A stretch of 27,916 nucleotides of DNA from Gemmatimonadaceae bacterium (GTDB lineage: Bacteria > Gemmatimonadota > Gemmatimonadetes > Gemmatimonadales > Gemmatimonadaceae): positions 1 to 27,916 of the forward strand of contig JADKJT010000015.1 of NCBI GenBank assembly GCA_016720905.1, written 5' to 3'. Position 1 is the stretch's first letter; each line of letters starts with the position of its first letter. Below, in pieces: positions 1 through 8,582 of the stretch. A program made the position numbers and the translations under genes. Below the pieces are notes generated by a model, which was not told the origin of the DNA, ran no database searches, and saw nothing but the letters and a program-made list of their open reading frames with translations.

Positions 1-78
1 AACGCGCGTCGCGACAAACCCAAACGTCAGCGGCATCATCGCGAGGTACGCGGCCCAACAGGGCAGTCGGCGCATCAT
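1..78 (-). CDS. N-terminus of an unidentified membrane or secreted protein (partial)
   Basis: This is only the first ~26 codons of a gene that leaves the window at its left edge. The reading frame opens with ATGATG, and its first ATG overlaps the TGA stop of the upstream von Willebrand A gene (ATGA overlap), which argues for translational coupling in one operon. The peptide starts MMRRLPCWAAYLAMMP and continues hydrophobic, which fits a signal peptide or first transmembrane helix after two arginines. Nothing else can be said about its function from this fragment. The alternative is that the frame is not translated, but the overlap geometry is typical of real genes in this window. Confidence 0.45.
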   Translation of the reverse strand, partial: MMRRLPCWAAYLAMMPLTFGFVATRV

Positions 79-2359
79 GCGAGCCCCCGCCACCGTCGAT
101 AACCCCACTCCAGCCCCCAGCAGCAGCGCGAGTAGCAGGAACACGACGGGCATGTCCCACGGAGTCCTTCGCTTCGCGCACCGTGACGCCGGCCTCGGTG
201 AATATGGCGTCGCCGCCAGTTTCGCGACGTCGTCCATCGTGTAGTAGCGTCCGCCCTGTTTCCTTGGCGATGCGACGCAGCACGGTAGGGTGTTTGCTCG
301 CTTGCGACACATCGGCACCGCGATCGTCCACCAACAGCGTGGTGGTGGCCGTGCGGGTGGAGTCGGTGCCGCGCTTTGCGGTTGCGGCAATCGCGTAGCG
401 CCTGGAGTCTGCGGTCGTGAAGCGCCCGGTGTACGATCCATCCTGGCGCAGCGACCATTCCCAGCGGCACGGTGATGGTGTTGCCCGTCGGCGTGGTTAC
501 CGCCACCGACACATTCGCGTCATTGATGTCGGCGGAAGAACGTGTCGCCCAAATGCGCGCAACGTCACCGATTCGCCCGGTGCGACGCGCGACGGCGACG
601 CGGCAATCTCGAAGAGTGCCGGCGCATCCACCGCCAGCGCACCATCTGTCGCCAGAATGTCTGGTGCGTCATGTCGTCGACGGCAATGCTCGCGTCCATC
701 TTCCACTGCCAGGAGTCCTGCACGGTGAACACGGCACTCATCCCGCGCCCATAGTGCTGCCACGCCAACACCGGCACATCGGCCCGTCCGCCTTCGATCT
801 GTCCCGCCAACAGCACCGTGGCACCGGCGCGCAACGAGCCGGGTCGATCCACGGAGGTCAGCGCCGGGAGCGAATCCCAGCGCGCCCGTGACGACGCCAT
901 CGACGCACGCAACTGCAGGGCCGCATGCGACTCACCCGCTCGGGTCGGTTTGAATCTTCATGGCGGTGGCCGGACCGTCCAGATTCGGTTCTCCGCGCGT
1001 GAGCGTGATCGGCAGGACATCGGCCAGCGGCGTATCGGCAAAGGCGCCCTCGGACAATGACGCGCGTCCGCCCAGCACCAGCAGGCCGCCGCCGCTGACG
1101 ACTCACGAAGTCGCTGATCACGCGCAACTGGTCGGCTAAGTGAAGGACGACGCCCCGATGCTGCCAGGATAATCGCGCGATACGAGAAGAGCTCCTCCCG
1201 ACTGGTGGGAAAGCCGCCCAGCAGTTCAAGACTGTCGCGCACGCCCAGCCGCAGAAACTTGCGTTCGGCACTGCTGCATGAGGCCCCCACCTGCACGCCG
1301 CTGTCGGTCGCCACCGCGCTGACGCAGGAACGCGAACTCCGGGCGCGGTTCGCCTTCCACGTACAGCACGCGATCCGCCCCGGCGCACCTCGATGCTGGT
1401 TTGCCACTCGTTGTTTTCGGTGACGATTTCGTTGGCCAGCGGTCGCGCGCGACCGCCAGCCGGTGCACACCGGCTGACAGCGGCGGCACCCGCAAGCGGA
1501 CGTACTGGTCACCGGTGTCCGGCGACTTCACGGTGTCGGTTGATACCACGCGGCCATCGGCTTCCACGGAGATCAGTGCCATGTCGCGCCCGATGCCGCG
1601 CACGCGCACATCGGCCTCCACAAGCACGGTGGCGCCGGCAAGAGTGTGACGCGGGGCCTGCACGCGCTCTACTGCGAGATCGCGATCGAACCGTTCGCGT
1701 CCCACGCCAACGGTGTACACACGGAATGCGACGGCACGCAGCGCGAGCAACGCATCGTCGTACCGTGTGCCGCCATTGTCCGCGCCATCGGACACCAACA
1801 CCACGCCCCGCCAGCGGAAGTCCATTGAGATCCTCGCGCACGGCGTCCAGCGCGCGGGCCAGATCGGAACGTGTGCCGGCACCCGTCAGGTCGCGCGCGC
1901 TCGCCAAGGGCGATGCGTCCGCGCCAAAGCGAAAGCGCCGCAGGGCGAATCGCTCACCGAGCGTGCGGCTCAGGGCGGCCGTGTCGTCGAACACGCGCTG
2001 CACGCGCGCCAGCCGCGATGTATCACCCACATCGCGTATGCGCATGCTGCGCGAGTCATCCATCACCACCGCAAAGACGTTGCGCTGCGGAACGGCCGAG
2101 GCGATCACCAGCCCGGGACGCAACAGGCAACCCAGCACCAGCAGCACCGCCAGCGTGCGCAGCGTGCCCAGCACCACGCGGTCACGCACCGACAGCGAGC
2201 GAACGCGCGTAAAAGAACGTGACCAGCAGCAGCGTGCCCGCCGCCGCCAGGGCAATGACGAGCACCGGGACAACGGGTGCCAGCGCAAATCGCCGCGCGC
2301 GAACACGCGCAGCGGAACTTGAAGAAGAACGTGACGATGGCGTCGACGACCGATGTCAC
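75..2359 (-). CDS. von Willebrand A / glutamine amidotransferase-like membrane protein (frame-disrupted)
   Basis: This large BatA-like membrane protein is of the kind usually found beside MoxR ATPase and DUF58 genes. The rebuilt order is: an N-terminal helix pair (RTLAVLLVLGCLLRPG), then a VWA domain with the metal-ion adhesion motif DDSRSMRI and later VVLVSDGADNGG, then a beta-rich segment (VLYVEGEPRPEFAFLR), then an amidotransferase-like fold around YRAIILAASG and DQLRVISDFVSR. A C-terminal helix ends in the arginine-rich tail LEWGYRRWRGLA directly before the stop. No catalytic cysteine was recognised, so the amidotransferase-like part is probably structural. At least five frame changes occur (near 190, 500, 900, 1300 and 1880). 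The start is uncertain: a GTG at 2359 precedes the first hydrophobic stretch, VVDAIVTFFFKF. Length is about 760 residues. Expected role: cell-envelope or stress assembly; the substrate is unknown. Confidence 0.72.
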
Positions 2360-2598
2360 AGAAGCGGGGCCGGACGGGAGGTGGAGCGGAACGGGAAGCG
2401 ACGAGTGCACCGCGGAGCACGCATCGTCTACCCCGTGACGCGGAAAGGTCGGAGCGTTGGATCGTCGCGTCTCGAACCGGGACGAAGGGATGAAAAGCGG
2501 ACTTAACGTCGGTCGGCCGCATCCGTCCAACGGCATGAAGCGAACGCCGTCGTCAACACCTGACACGGCCAACGCCGCTCTTACCGAGAAAGATTCCT

Positions 2599-3417
2599 AT
2601 GCGAAGGCTCTCAACCTCAGCGCTGGCCGTTCTGGCCACCGTCATGACGTCGGCCGTCGCGGTGGCACAGACCCGCCCAGTGACACCGCCTCGTCCAAAC
2701 CGCGTTGCCCAACCGACCAACGCCAATCGCGATAGTCAACCGCCTCGCCCCGTCGCGCGGCCCCCCGCTGAGCCCGCTCGCCGGACCAGGCATGGGTGGC
2801 CCGGCGTCCAATCTGCTGCGGATGCGCGAACAACTCGAACTCACCGATGAGCAGGTGAAGAAGCTGGAAACGCTGCAATCGATACCGCGGCCTCAGCGCA
2901 ACGAGGCCGACATGCTTCGGGCCCGCGCCGATCTCATGGATGCCACCAAGGGAGACATCAATCTGGAGAAGGCGCGAGCCGCGTTTGATCGCATGGCCCG
3001 CGTGCGCACCGATGAGCAGCTGGCCCAGTTGAAGTCACGGCAGGAGCTGCGCGGCGTGCTCAACCCCGCACAACGCGCCAAGCTCGATGCCATGGCCGGT
3101 CGCCTGCGAGATCGACGTGGCGCCGCCATGCGCGGTCGCGCCAATCAGCGCATCGGCCCGATGCGCGCCCCACAGTTTCGCGGGCAGCGTCCGGGACAGG
3201 GACGTGGCCAGTTCGGACCGGGCATGGGAAATCGGCGCGGCCCCAATGGCCCCCTAATGGTGCCCAGGGTTTTGAGCCGGGGATGAGGCAGGGGATGGGT
3301 CCAGGGATGGGTCAGGGTCCAGGTCAAGGACCGGGTCAGGGACCAGGTCAGGGTCAGGGCATGCGTCGGCGCTTGAACATGCCGCCATCTCCACCACCTG
3401 CGGACACCACGCGGTAA
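2599..3417 (+). CDS. Spy/CpxP-like periplasmic protein with LTxxQ motifs and a GPGQ-rich tail (frame-disrupted)
   Basis: The ATG at 2599 follows a purine-rich GAGAAAG stretch and opens a clear signal peptide (STSALAVLATVMTSAVAVAQ), so the product should be periplasmic. A proline/arginine-rich linker follows. The helical core carries the Spy/CpxP signature twice: LELTDEQVKKLETLQ and LNPAQRAKLDAM. This family contains small periplasmic chaperones and metal or stress sensors (Spy, CpxP, ZraP-like). The frame changes near 2768 and again near 3262. After the second shift the protein continues into a tail of repeated Met/Gly/Pro/Gln units (GPGQGPGQGPGQ) and stops at TAA 3415-3417, about 272 residues in all. 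The low-complexity tail is unusual for Spy. The gene stands alone and converges on the M42 peptidase gene. Confidence 0.75.
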
Positions 3418-3459
3418 ATCGCATTTGTCAGGACCGACGGGAGGCATGGCCAACGCTGT

Positions 3460-3487
3460 GTCTCCCGTCTCCCGTCTCCCGTCTCCC
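3460..3487. repeat. Heptamer tandem repeat (GTCTCCC)x4
   Basis: Four exact copies of GTCTCCC fill part of the 70-base gap between two convergent genes. The last copy abuts the TAG stop (3488-3490) of the minus-strand peptidase. Read on the minus strand the unit is GGGAGAC. No stem-loop terminator is visible. Similar heptamer runs between genes are known from several bacterial genomes, and variation in copy number would be expected from slippage. Confidence 0.9.
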
Positions 3488-5442
3488 CTACCGCGCCACC
3501 GCCACCGCCGCAATCAACCTGATCAGCGCGTCCACGTCGCGCAGGTCGAGTACCTCGCCCGGCGCATGGGAGTATCTCCCGGGCCAAGACAGGCCGATGT
3601 TGGGCGCACCGTAGGGTGCGATGGCGCTGCCATCCGTTCCCCCGTGCGTCGTGCCCACTTGTACTGGAATGCCCTGCGCGTTGGCGATACGCAGAATGCG
3701 CTCGCGTTCGGCCCGCGGGGTGATGGCGCCATCGTCGAGTCCGCGCAGCACCGCACCACGTCCCAGTGGCAGGAAGGCGAACATCGGCGATTCCAACGGC
3801 GTGTCGGACGACACGAACGTGTCGATGCTGTAAATCCGCGTGAGGCTGCGGCCGTGGTCGGCGCCGAAGGCACTGGCCCCAGCAAGCCCTTCTTCTCGCG
3901 TGCTCCACACGAACACCACCTTGTGCGTCAGCGTGGCCGGGTCGATTCGCTTGAGCGCATGCAGCAACGCGGTCGAACCGGTTCGGTCGTCGCTGCCCCG
4001 ACCGGTGAGTCGCGTGCCCGCCAGTCGTGTGGCGTGTTTATACGCCGTAATGGCCATGCCCACCCGCACCCCACGCGCCACCAGCCCGGTGGAATCGGTG
4101 CCGAACCACGCCGTGAGCGCGTTGATGGGCTTGCTGCGCGCTGAATCACGCGGCACGAACACCCCTCGCAGCGATTCGGCCACATGACCGGAGGCGTCGC
4201 GATCGAAGTGCAGCATGGCTAGTTGACCCTCCCACGCGGTCGTCACCGCGCCGCCCCGACGCGCCAGCCGCACGCGACCGTCCGCGAGAATCGCTTCCAC
4301 TTCGAAGGACACCTCGTCCATGTGCGCGATGAACGCGACCGAATCACGATCGGGGCCGACCGCTACGATCAGATTACCCGCGGTGTCGGTCGTGGCGCGC
4401 GACGCCGCCCACGCCGGCAAGAGCGCAGTGATGGCATCACGAACCCGCCATTCATGCCCCGGCACGCCGGCCAGGTCGGCAATCTGCAGAAACGTCTTCT
4501 CGGCAGCGTCGTACGCGTCGCGCCGCGTCGTGCGCACGGTCGCGGTATCAACACGCGGCGCGATCCACGGCACAACGGTATCCACACTTCCCGCAGCGAC
4601 CAGTGCGCGCGCATCACCGCGCGCGCATCATCAGCATGAATGGACTCCACCAGCGAGCCCGCGAAACGCACGCGCGGCGACAACCTGCACACTGTCGCGC
4701 GACAAGCTGACAGGAAGCACACGGGCCAGACGTTGACGCGACGTGCCCAGTCGCAACGCCGGAATTGACGTGACGGCGGTTCGCGCCACATCACGGCCTT
4801 CGTCCAACAGCGTGATGGCGTCCACCGTGCCCAGACGCGCCAACACCGCGCTCAATCCGACCCAGCCGAAGCTGCGCTGCGTGGATAACACGAGATCGTT
4901 TCGCCCGTGGGTACGAGCGGATTGCGCCGCACTCGCCACGGCCGCACAGCTCGCGCGCGCACTGGCCGCCGGGCCCGAGGCATAGCCCTCATAGGTCCAC
5001 ACCGGCGCGCGGTGAGCACGCGAACCTGCTGTGCCTCGTGAAACTGATCCCACAGCGGGTGGCCGGGCACGCCCGCGCGATGCAGCCGCACAAATCCGTC
5101 GTCGGTGATTTGACTGACCACGAATCCCGGCACATCCATCGCGCACGCGACGACGCGACGCGGCGACCCGCTGCCAATGCGCTTGATCAGATTGCCGAAC
5201 GCATCGCCGCGCCAACCGGGCAGAATTGGCGACAGCACCCGCTGGCCGAATGACTCACCGCCGGGCGGCGCATCGACGTGAATCCACGCGGCAATCGCCG
5301 AAGCCGTCGACGCGCGCGTGCCGTCCGACATGACGCCGGATGGCGTGACCTGCGCCGCGGCGACTGCCGACGGGCGAGCAGCGGACGCACCAAGCGCCGC
5401 GAGCGCGACACCCACGTGAACCAACCAGGTGCTACGTCCCAT
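3488..5442 (-). CDS. Secreted tandem M42-family metallopeptidase: degenerate N-terminal plus intact C-terminal domain (frame-disrupted)
   Basis: Start ATG at 5442 gives a signal peptide (LVHVGVALAALGASAA). The C-terminal half (3488 to about 4600) is a complete M42 (FrvX/PepA-type) dinuclear metal aminopeptidase. It has AHMDEVSFEV (metal His/Asp), GRGSDDRTG (bridging Asp), STREEGLAGA (catalytic and metal Glu), YSIDTFVSSD (metal Asp) and PGRYSHAPGE (metal His). The N-terminal half (about 4650-5330) repeats the same landmarks in the same order but without ligands: DAPPGGESFG, GDAFGNLIKRIGSG, CAMDVPGFVVSQITDDG where AHMDE is expected, and STQRSFGWVG where QEEVG is expected. I infer a fused inactive plus active pair of about 650 residues. 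Frame changes lie near 5000, 4690 and 4600. Fusing two such domains in one chain is not the usual M42 architecture, which is about 350 residues assembling as a dodecamer. Confidence 0.72.
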
Positions 5443-5522
5443 CGCGGCGCTCCATGACAGTGGGTGATGACCGCACATGCCGCCGCGCGAATCCGGGCAC
5501 GCGGCAGCACGGCGGGGAGAAC

Positions 5523-6028
5523 TTACATCGCTTCGTCCGCGCTGGGGCCGTAGAGCCCGGGACTGGCACGCCAACCAAACGGTAGTAAATGGTCAACTGC
5601 GCCCGATGGTGAATCATGTGGTTGACCACCATGCCGCGCAGTACCGCAATGCGCGGCATCGCCATCAGCACCTCGTCACCGTTCTTCATCGTCCACGTCT
5701 CCATCATCTGCGCGTCGGTGGCCTCGGCCAACGCGGCCGTGAAGCCCGCCATCCGTTCATCGAATTGCGCCACGAAACCGGCAGCGGTAGTCGGCACTGG
5801 CGGACCCGGTGGGAACGGGACGGCAAAGTCGAGCACATCCTGCTTGAGCGTGATCACCCCCCACATGGGGAAGTCGGTGAGGTGGTTGGCCAGCTTCTGC
5901 AACGGCCACGACTTGGGATGCGGTGTGAAGTCGAGATGGTCGGCGGGGACGCGCTCAAGCATGCGACGCGTTTGGGCGATCTCGTGATCGAGATCTGCCA
6001 GGACACTCTGGGCGATGGACGATGACAT
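5523..6028 (-). CDS. DinB-family four-helix metal-binding protein
   Basis: Start ATG at 6028 (MSSSIAQSVLADLDHE). The stop is the TAA at 5523-5525, reached after one frame change near 5550, where the C-terminus reads VPVPGLYGPSADEAM. About 168 residues is the normal length for DinB/YfiT-like proteins. The metal-site histidines are visible: one in KLANHLTDFPMWG, and a His pair in NHMIHHRAQLTIYYRL. The family groups thiol-dependent S-transferases (bacillithiol or mycothiol types) with DNA-damage-induced proteins of unknown activity; the substrate cannot be told here. The frame runs without a stop into the upstream nucleotidyltransferase gene. The M42 peptidase gene starts 80 bases downstream. 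Confidence 0.85.
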
Positions 6029-6669
6029 GGGTCGGAGAGGTGGTGATGAAGGGGACTGCTCGGCGCGCCAGCGAGCCACGTCGCTCGGCGTGTCCAAGTC
6101 GAAACTACCGAGACGAAGAAAAACCGAAAGAGTGTCGATGGAAAAAAGACTCTTGGCCCCTCGATCCCCCGTGAGTGATCGCAGTATGGCCCAGTCTGCT
6201 TTCGGGAAGAGCGCCGGAATGCCGAGAACCATGTCACCGCCCGCGGATTCATAGCGGGAGGCAATTATCGATGAATGATCCGGTGAATGATCTGATGATG
6301 TATCGATTATGGCGCGAAAATGCTCTGAGTTTACAGTTGGCATGTCGCAGGCGGCGATCAGAACAGCCTCGCCGCCGCCGCTTTGGATTCCGCCCATTCC
6401 ACGGCGCATCGGATCGACGACCCAATACCTTCGGTCCAGACTGCGTTGTGAACCACAGTAACGCCGAGCGCACGAACCGCCGCTGAGACTGCCTGGTCTT
6501 GAGCTCCCGTGACCACCAAGACCGGGGAACAGCCCGCCTCCAGCAGCGCGATCGCGGCGCGCGCCACCAGCGGGCGTCCCGCTTCGTCAACCAGCAACTG
6601 CTTTGGCGAGCCAAGACGGCGCGATTCGCCGGCCGCCAAAACCACTCCGGCGATACGGGCCGCCGTCAC
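6029..6669 (-). CDS. MobA-like NTP transferase (MocA/molybdenum cofactor cytidylyltransferase family; frame-disrupted)
   Basis: The start is a GTG at 6669 that overlaps the XdhC stop by four bases (GTGA). The N-terminus is the textbook nucleotide-binding loop GVVLAAGESRRLGSPKQLL, followed by SPVLVVTGAQDQ and, after a frame change near 6370, AACDMPTVNSEHF, which contains the metal/nucleotide DMP motif. The C-terminus is SFDLDTPSDVARW, typical of this family. Members such as MocA attach CMP to molybdopterin for xanthine-oxidase-family enzymes, and the pairing with XdhC supports that role. No stop codon separates this frame from DinB, so the end given here is simply the base before the DinB ATG. 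Either a fusion exists or a nearby indel hides the stop. Confidence 0.8.
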
Positions 6670-7770
6670 GGTGCGGTGTGCGGCGTTGGGGTGCGTGTGT
6701 GGATGGGACTGTGCCGCTCCCGAAGCGATCCGCCCGGGCGGCCATGCAGAATCGCCTCGATTTCGGCGATAGCCGACAGTGCAATCGACTCGGGGGACTC
6801 GCCCCCCAGATCGAGTCCGATCGGTGCGTGCAGTCGCTGTTCCATTCGCGCCGTGATCTCGAGGCCCCCGGTCCGCAACGATTCCACCAGTTGTGCGGCC
6901 CGCTGGCGCGACCCCAGCACGCCGACATACCCCAGCGGTAGCGGCAACAGCCGCTCCAGCCATTCGGCGTCGATCGCAAATTGATGAGAGAGCAGCGCCA
7001 CGGCGGTCCGTGAATCGCGCGATACGTGAGCGATCCCGTCGTCGGCCCGAGCCACAATCCGCGCTACCCGTTCCGGCAGCGAGACGGACTCCACCACAAA
7101 TGGACGATGATCGACCAGCGTGACGCGCCATCCCAGTGTGTGCGCGATCGCGGCGAAGGCCTCCGCGCCTCGACCTGCACCGACGAGGACCAGCGACACC
7201 CGGCGGCACCAGCGGGTCGACCAGACAGCGCAGCGTCTTGTCGAATACCTGGACCGCACCCTGGGTCGGGTGCGCCGTAAGTCGCGCCGCATTCATCAGA
7301 GGGATGGCGGCATCGCGAAGCGCCGGCGCGCACGCGTGCCACTCGCCGGTGCCTCCAGCGGCCGTCTCCTCAAGCACGGTGATCAGCGCGCCTTCCTCGC
7401 GCGCATCGCGAATGGCACACGCCCGCTCCAACCACGACAAATCACCCAGCGGTTCCAGCAGCAGATGGGCGACACCGTCACACATCGCGCCAAATCCCCA
7501 AATGGCCTGCAGGTCGTCCCGGAGATCGTACGTGAGTCGCCGAGGCACCCCGATGCACACACGGCGGCGGCTGGGCGGCGACATCCCCTTCAGACAACCG
7601 CCGCTGACCGCTCCGGCTAGCAGCGCCCGTCCGCATCCACCAGAGACGCGCCCCGGCTGTCGATGAGGACCCGTCCACGGCGTGCAGCGTAGCCAGTGCC
7701 AGCGGCACCAGCGGCCGCGGTCGGCCCGGGCCCGTCGGGCCGCGCGCGTCAATTCATCGAGTCCCGACAT
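6666..7770 (-). CDS. xdhC: XdhC/CoxF-family molybdenum-hydroxylase maturation factor (frame-disrupted)
   Basis: Start ATG at 7770 (MSGLDELTRAARRARA). The N-terminal XdhC/CoxI domain shows ALLAGAVSGGCL, IGVPRRLTYDLRDD and IWGFGAMCDGVAHLLLE; the SGGCLE and GxGCxG-type patches are family hallmarks and carry the cysteines. The C-terminal Rossmann domain reads SLVLVGAGRGAEAFAAIA, LPLGYVGVLGSR and HAPIGLDLGGESPESIA. XdhC proteins bind molybdenum cofactor, promote its sulfuration and insert it into xanthine dehydrogenase, CO dehydrogenase or aldehyde oxidoreductase. Length is about 368 residues with breaks near 7700, 7580 and 7230. No molybdenum hydroxylase subunit lies inside this window, so the client enzyme must be elsewhere. 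The gene is divergent from tetR. Confidence 0.87.
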
Positions 7771-7798
7771 GATGCAGGAAAGTATGGCAGGCACCCCC

Positions 7799-7837
7799 GC
7801 CGAAGGCGATAGCCGAAGGCGATAGCCGAAGGCGATA
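7799..7837. repeat. 13-bp tandem repeat, three copies (GCCGAAGGCGATA)
   Basis: Three perfect head-to-tail copies are followed by a partial GCC, sitting between the divergent xdhC (start 7770) and tetR (start 7921). The unit contains no long palindrome. It lies upstream of both genes, so it may affect promoter spacing or be a slippage-prone element. There are too few copies and no spacers for a CRISPR. Confidence 0.85.
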
Positions 7838-7872
7838 GCCGGGCCAGCCCGCAGGCTACGCGGTGCGTGAAA

Positions 7873-7906
7873 GCAAGCACCCACTTGCCAGCAAGCATGT
7901 ACTTGC
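7873..7906. promoter_or_regulatory. Two tandem palindromic operators in front of the tetR-efflux operon
   Basis: Two 16-base palindromes of the form GCAAG-N6-CTTGC lie at 7873-7888 (GCAAGCACCCACTTGC) and 7891-7906 (GCAAGCATGTACTTGC). Their arms are perfect and their centres are 18 bases apart, just under two helical turns. They end 14 bases before the tetR ATG. This is the usual arrangement for a TetR-family repressor controlling its own operon, and a bound dimer pair would cover the promoter. A possible -35 (TTGCCA, 7885-7890) lies inside the first site; no convincing -10 was seen. Confidence 0.75.
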
Positions 7907-7920
7907 ATTACCCTCTGAGC

Positions 7921-8582
7921 ATGATCGAAGACCATCGACACCGGATTCTGCACGCCGCCGCCCGTGTGTATGCCCAGCACGGATGGCGCGGGGCGACTCC
8001 CACGCGCCGCATCGCTGAAGAGGCGGGCGTCAACGAAGTCACGATCTTTCGGCAGTTCGGCTCGAAGGATGCGCTGCTCGAGATCGCCATGCGGGAGTGC
8101 GCGCGTCTGGAACAGGATGCAACACTGCCCCACGAGCCCGCGCACCCGGAACGCGAGTTGTATCACTGGATTCATGCGCACCACGCCTCGTTGTCGAACA
8201 TGCGGGACATCGTGCGCCAGATGATGAGCGAGGCGGCGGAGCGTCCGGAAACGGCGATCTGTGCGGCCGAGGGGCCCAGCAAGGGCGTTTGCCCAACTGC
8301 GGCAGTATGTCGTCCAGTTGCGGCGCCACGGATGGATCAGCGAGCCGGAAGAGACGCGTCGGTGATGTCCGCGGCGCCGTCACCATGCTCATGGGTGCCA
8401 TCTTCGCGGACGCCATGAATCGGGAGATCATGCCGGCCATGTTCCCGCAAACGGTCGACGACTCCCTGCACGCGTACGTTCGCATCTTTCTGCGCGGTAT
8501 CGGCGTGTCGTCGGAACCAACGCCGTCTGTCAAACGTACGCCTCGACGCCCTATCAGCATTTCCACTTCGACCGCCGAATGA
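7921..8582 (+). CDS. TetR/AcrR-family transcriptional repressor of the efflux operon (frame-disrupted)
   Basis: The ATG at 7921 (MIEDHRHRILHAAAR) fits the TetR N-terminus; an ATG at 7867 in the same frame would run through the operators and is rejected. The DNA-binding helix-turn-helix is clear: ARVYAQHGWRGATPTRRIAE followed by AGVNEVTIFRQFGSKDALL. The C-terminal ligand-binding half continues in another frame after a break near 8285 (TMLMGAIFADAMNREIMPAM, then DDSLHAYVRIFLRGIG). Length is about 220 residues. The stop TGA overlaps the ATG of the tolC-like gene (ATGA), so repressor and pump are co-transcribed. The predicted role is drug- or solvent-responsive repression through the tandem palindromes just upstream. 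The inducer is unknown. Confidence 0.87.

Noticed and set aside
1393..2322. A 309-codon plus-strand open frame
   Set aside because: It is an arginine/serine/alanine-rich antisense shadow of the von Willebrand A gene with no recognisable fold.
7799..7837. Possible CRISPR array
   Set aside because: The three 13-bp units are directly adjacent with no spacers, and no cas genes are present.
6358..8184. A single 608-codon minus-strand open frame
   Set aside because: It joins part of the MocA-like gene, out-of-frame pieces of XdhC, the operator region and antisense of tetR. Recognisable motifs switch frame inside it, so it is not one protein.
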